From contig NZ_OCTU01000001.1 in NCBI RefSeq assembly GCF_900232945.1, positions 697,568 to 704,300 of the forward strand: a stretch of 6,733 nucleotides of DNA. The letters are read 5' to 3'. The DNA comes from Urinicoccus timonensis. GTDB lineage: Bacteria; Bacillota; Clostridia; Tissierellales; Peptoniphilaceae. The position numbers and the translations under genes are program-made. Below the pieces are notes generated by a model. That model searched no databases. It was not told where the DNA came from and saw only the letters and a program-made list of their open reading frames with translations. Shown here piece after piece: positions 5,624 through 6,733 of this stretch. The stretch's first letter is position 1, and the number at the start of each line of letters is the position of its first letter.

Positions 5624-6574
5624 ATGAAATTATTGATTACTAGCCGAATACCCCAAGAAATTTTTGATGATTTAGCCAAAGTTTATACTATAGACTACCA
5701 CGATTCCCTGGAGCCCCTATCTCGGGAGGAACTCAAGATGAGGATTCAAGATGCCCATGCCCTCTTGTGTCCCCTATCCGACAGGATTGACCAGAAAATC
5801 CTAGATGCAGGGGAAAATTTAAAATTGGTGGCCAACTACGGTGCTGGTTTTGACAACATTGACACCAGGTATGCCGCCTATAAAAAGATTGCCGTTACCA
5901 ATGCCCCGGCTCCTTCTTCTGCTGTATCCACAGCTGAAATGACCTTCGGCCTCCTCTTGGCAGCAGCCCGGGGACTCGTCCCTGGAGACAAACTGGTTCG
6001 CCAGGGAGACTTCCAAGGCTGGCGGCCTACCTTCTTTTTAGGCCAACAAGTCAAGGGTAAGGTTCTGGGCATTATCGGCCTGGGTCGTATTGGGTCTGAA
6101 GTGGCCAAAAGAGCCCTGGCCTTTGGTATGGAAGTGGTTTATTTTTCCAGGACCCGAAAAGGTGACCTGGAAGACCTGGGCCTTCGTTACATGGACCTGG
6201 CCCAAGTCCTACAAAAATCCGACTTTATTACCATCCATACCTCCTACCAACCCCAACTCCACCACTTGATTTCCAAGGATGCCCTGGGATTGATGAAGGA
6301 ATCTGCCATTCTTATCAATGCCTCCCGGGGACCCATTGTAGATGAAAAAGCCCTGGTCCAAGCCTTGAAGGACAAAAAAATTGCCGGTGCCGCCTTGGAC
6401 GTTTATGAATTTGAGCCCAAGGTCCATCCAGACCTTTTGACCATGGACCAAGTGGTCCTGTCTCCCCACCTGGGCAATGCCACCTATGCTGCCCGGATGG
6501 AAATGGGAGAAAACGCCCGAGACAACCTCCTGGCCCTGGCCCAAGGCAAGGACCTTCCCAACAGGGTGAATTAA
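5624..6574 (+). CDS. D-isomer-specific 2-hydroxyacid dehydrogenase
   Basis: This is a predicted cytosolic NAD(P)H-dependent oxidoreductase that interconverts a 2-oxoacid and a D-2-hydroxyacid; glyoxylate or hydroxypyruvate are possible substrates. Its 316 residues are full length. It has a split substrate domain (1-100 and about 285-316) around a Rossmann domain with GLGRIG (152-157). The catalytic set is R235 (NASRGPIVDE), E264 (YEFEP) and H282 (SPHLGNAT). The SRTRK segment (175-179) after the second Rossmann strand resembles thermococcal glyoxylate reductase and could favour NADPH; the substrate cannot be read from sequence. The ATG at 5624 is chosen over an upstream in-frame ATG at 5498 because GAGG lies 5 nt before it and the family's N-terminus begins here. 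It is divergent from the operon. Its own promoter is unclear: TGGTAGACT (5593-5601) is a weak extended -10 with no -35. Confidence 0.92.
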   Translation: MKLLITSRIPQEIFDDLAKVYTIDYHDSLEPLSREELKMRIQDAHALLCPLSDRIDQKILDAGENLKLVANYGAGFDNIDTRYAAYKKIAVTNAPAPSSAVSTAEMTFGLLLAAARGLVPGDKLVRQGDFQGWRPTFFLGQQVKGKVLGIIGLGRIGSEVAKRALAFGMEVVYFSRTRKGDLEDLGLRYMDLAQVLQKSDFITIHTSYQPQLHHLISKDALGLMKESAILINASRGPIVDEKALVQALKDKKIAGAALDVYEFEPKVHPDLLTMDQVVLSPHLGNATYAARMEMGENARDNLLALAQGKDLPNRVN

Positions 6575-6598
6575 AAATCTTAAAGTCTAAACCAGGCC

Positions 6599-6623
6599 TG
6601 ATGTGTACCCATAAAACTGGACA
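6599..6623. repeat. Terminal inverted repeat of the second IS copy
   Basis: It is identical to 3-27 and marks the junction between chromosomal sequence (ending AAACCAGGCC) and the IS. Confidence 0.88.
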
Positions 6624-6633
6624 CAATATTTAA

Positions 6634-6733
6634 TTAATTCGTTGTAGTGGATGCTAACCTATACTTTGTAGGTGGCATCCATTTTGTTTTTGATTGAATT
6701 CTTTCGTTATTGTAATAATCTATATACTCCTCT
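6634..6733 (-). CDS. Transposase OrfB of the second IS copy, C-terminal part only
   Basis: The stop codon and last 32 complete codons correspond exactly to the orfB C-terminus at 38-137 (including YRLASTTTN). The DDE residues lie outside the window, so whether this copy is intact cannot be judged. It is convergent with the dehydrogenase gene. Confidence 0.9.
   Translation of the reverse strand, partial: EEYIDYYNNERIQSKTKWMPPTKYRLASTTTN
6648..6691 (+). terminator. IS-borne hairpin and T-tract downstream of the dehydrogenase
   Basis: This is the same 7+5-bp stem and TTTTGTTTTT tract as at 52-95. It starts 73 bp after the dehydrogenase stop codon, which has no complete terminator of its own before the IS. 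It is a plausible 3' end for that transcript, judged on structure only. Confidence 0.5.

Larger units (their letters stand above)
6599..6733 (-). mobile_element. Second copy of the same IS, truncated by the window end
   Basis: These 135 bp are identical by eye to positions 3-137 and in the same orientation. Identity starts exactly at TGATGTGTACCC, while the two bases before it differ between copies (CC here, TG at the left). The rest of the element lies beyond the window. It begins 24 bp after the dehydrogenase stop codon. Confidence 0.95.

Noticed and set aside
6209..6544. Minus-strand open frame of about 111 codons opposite the dehydrogenase
   Set aside because: It is antisense to catalytic-domain codons of a clear enzyme and shows no start signal or family resemblance.
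1..6733. Defence island or MoxR-VWA conflict system
   Set aside because: MoxR-VWA pairs occur in some conflict systems, but no effector, VMAP-like, nuclease or toxin gene is present. The pair looks closer to CobS-CobT and NorQ-NorD.
1..6733. CRISPR array, tRNA, rRNA or riboswitch
   Set aside because: No spaced direct repeats, cloverleaf or conserved RNA sequence was found by reading both strands. The only long repeat is the IS end.

Overview
The window suggests a Bacillota (Firmicutes) chromosome, perhaps a Clostridia/Tissierellia-type anaerobe; the genus cannot be read from it. The evidence is strong AAGGAGG ribosome-binding sites, GTG and TTG starts, tight gene overlaps, and gene families typical of that phylum (a YhfC-type membrane protease, a MoxR-type AAA+/VWA pair, an AhpE/BCP-like peroxiredoxin). 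No rRNA, tRNA, CRISPR, phage or resistance gene is visible.

Layout: (1) 3-1469, one complete AT-rich IS3-family (IS150-group-like) element on the minus strand, with 25-bp imperfect terminal inverted repeats, orfA, and orfB in the -1 frame with two candidate slippage heptamers. (2) 1497-1964 (-), a peroxiredoxin ending 27 bp before the IS. (3) 2049-5527 (-), a three-gene operon in transcription order: a YhfC-family intramembrane metalloprotease homologue, a MoxR/NorQ-like AAA+ ATPase, and a CobT/NorD-like VWA protein. The genes overlap by 26 and 8 bp, and an extended -10 promoter lies at 5556-5584. (4) 5624-6574 (+), a divergently transcribed D-2-hydroxyacid dehydrogenase. (5) 6599-6733, the first 135 bp of a second IS copy, identical to 3-137 and in the same orientation, cut by the window end.

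A 5.1-kb chromosomal-looking segment is therefore bracketed by direct copies of one IS. The repeat period is 6596 bp, which could support deletion, circle formation or amplification. Both IS copies sit 24-27 bp after a stop codon, where an intrinsic terminator would be expected, and the peroxiredoxin side keeps what looks like half of a bidirectional terminator. The IS end carries its own hairpin plus T-tract, which may now terminate the dehydrogenase transcript.

The most interesting functional unit is the protease/AAA+/VWA operon. The AAA+ and VWA products resemble metal-insertion or complex-remodelling pairs (CobS-CobT, NorQ-NorD, CbbQ-CbbO), but no cobaltochelatase, nitric-oxide reductase or RubisCO gene is present. 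The co-translated membrane protease is a candidate partner or client. Palindromic CCWGG sites are very dense in the operon and the dehydrogenase, nearly absent from the peroxiredoxin and not seen in the IS.
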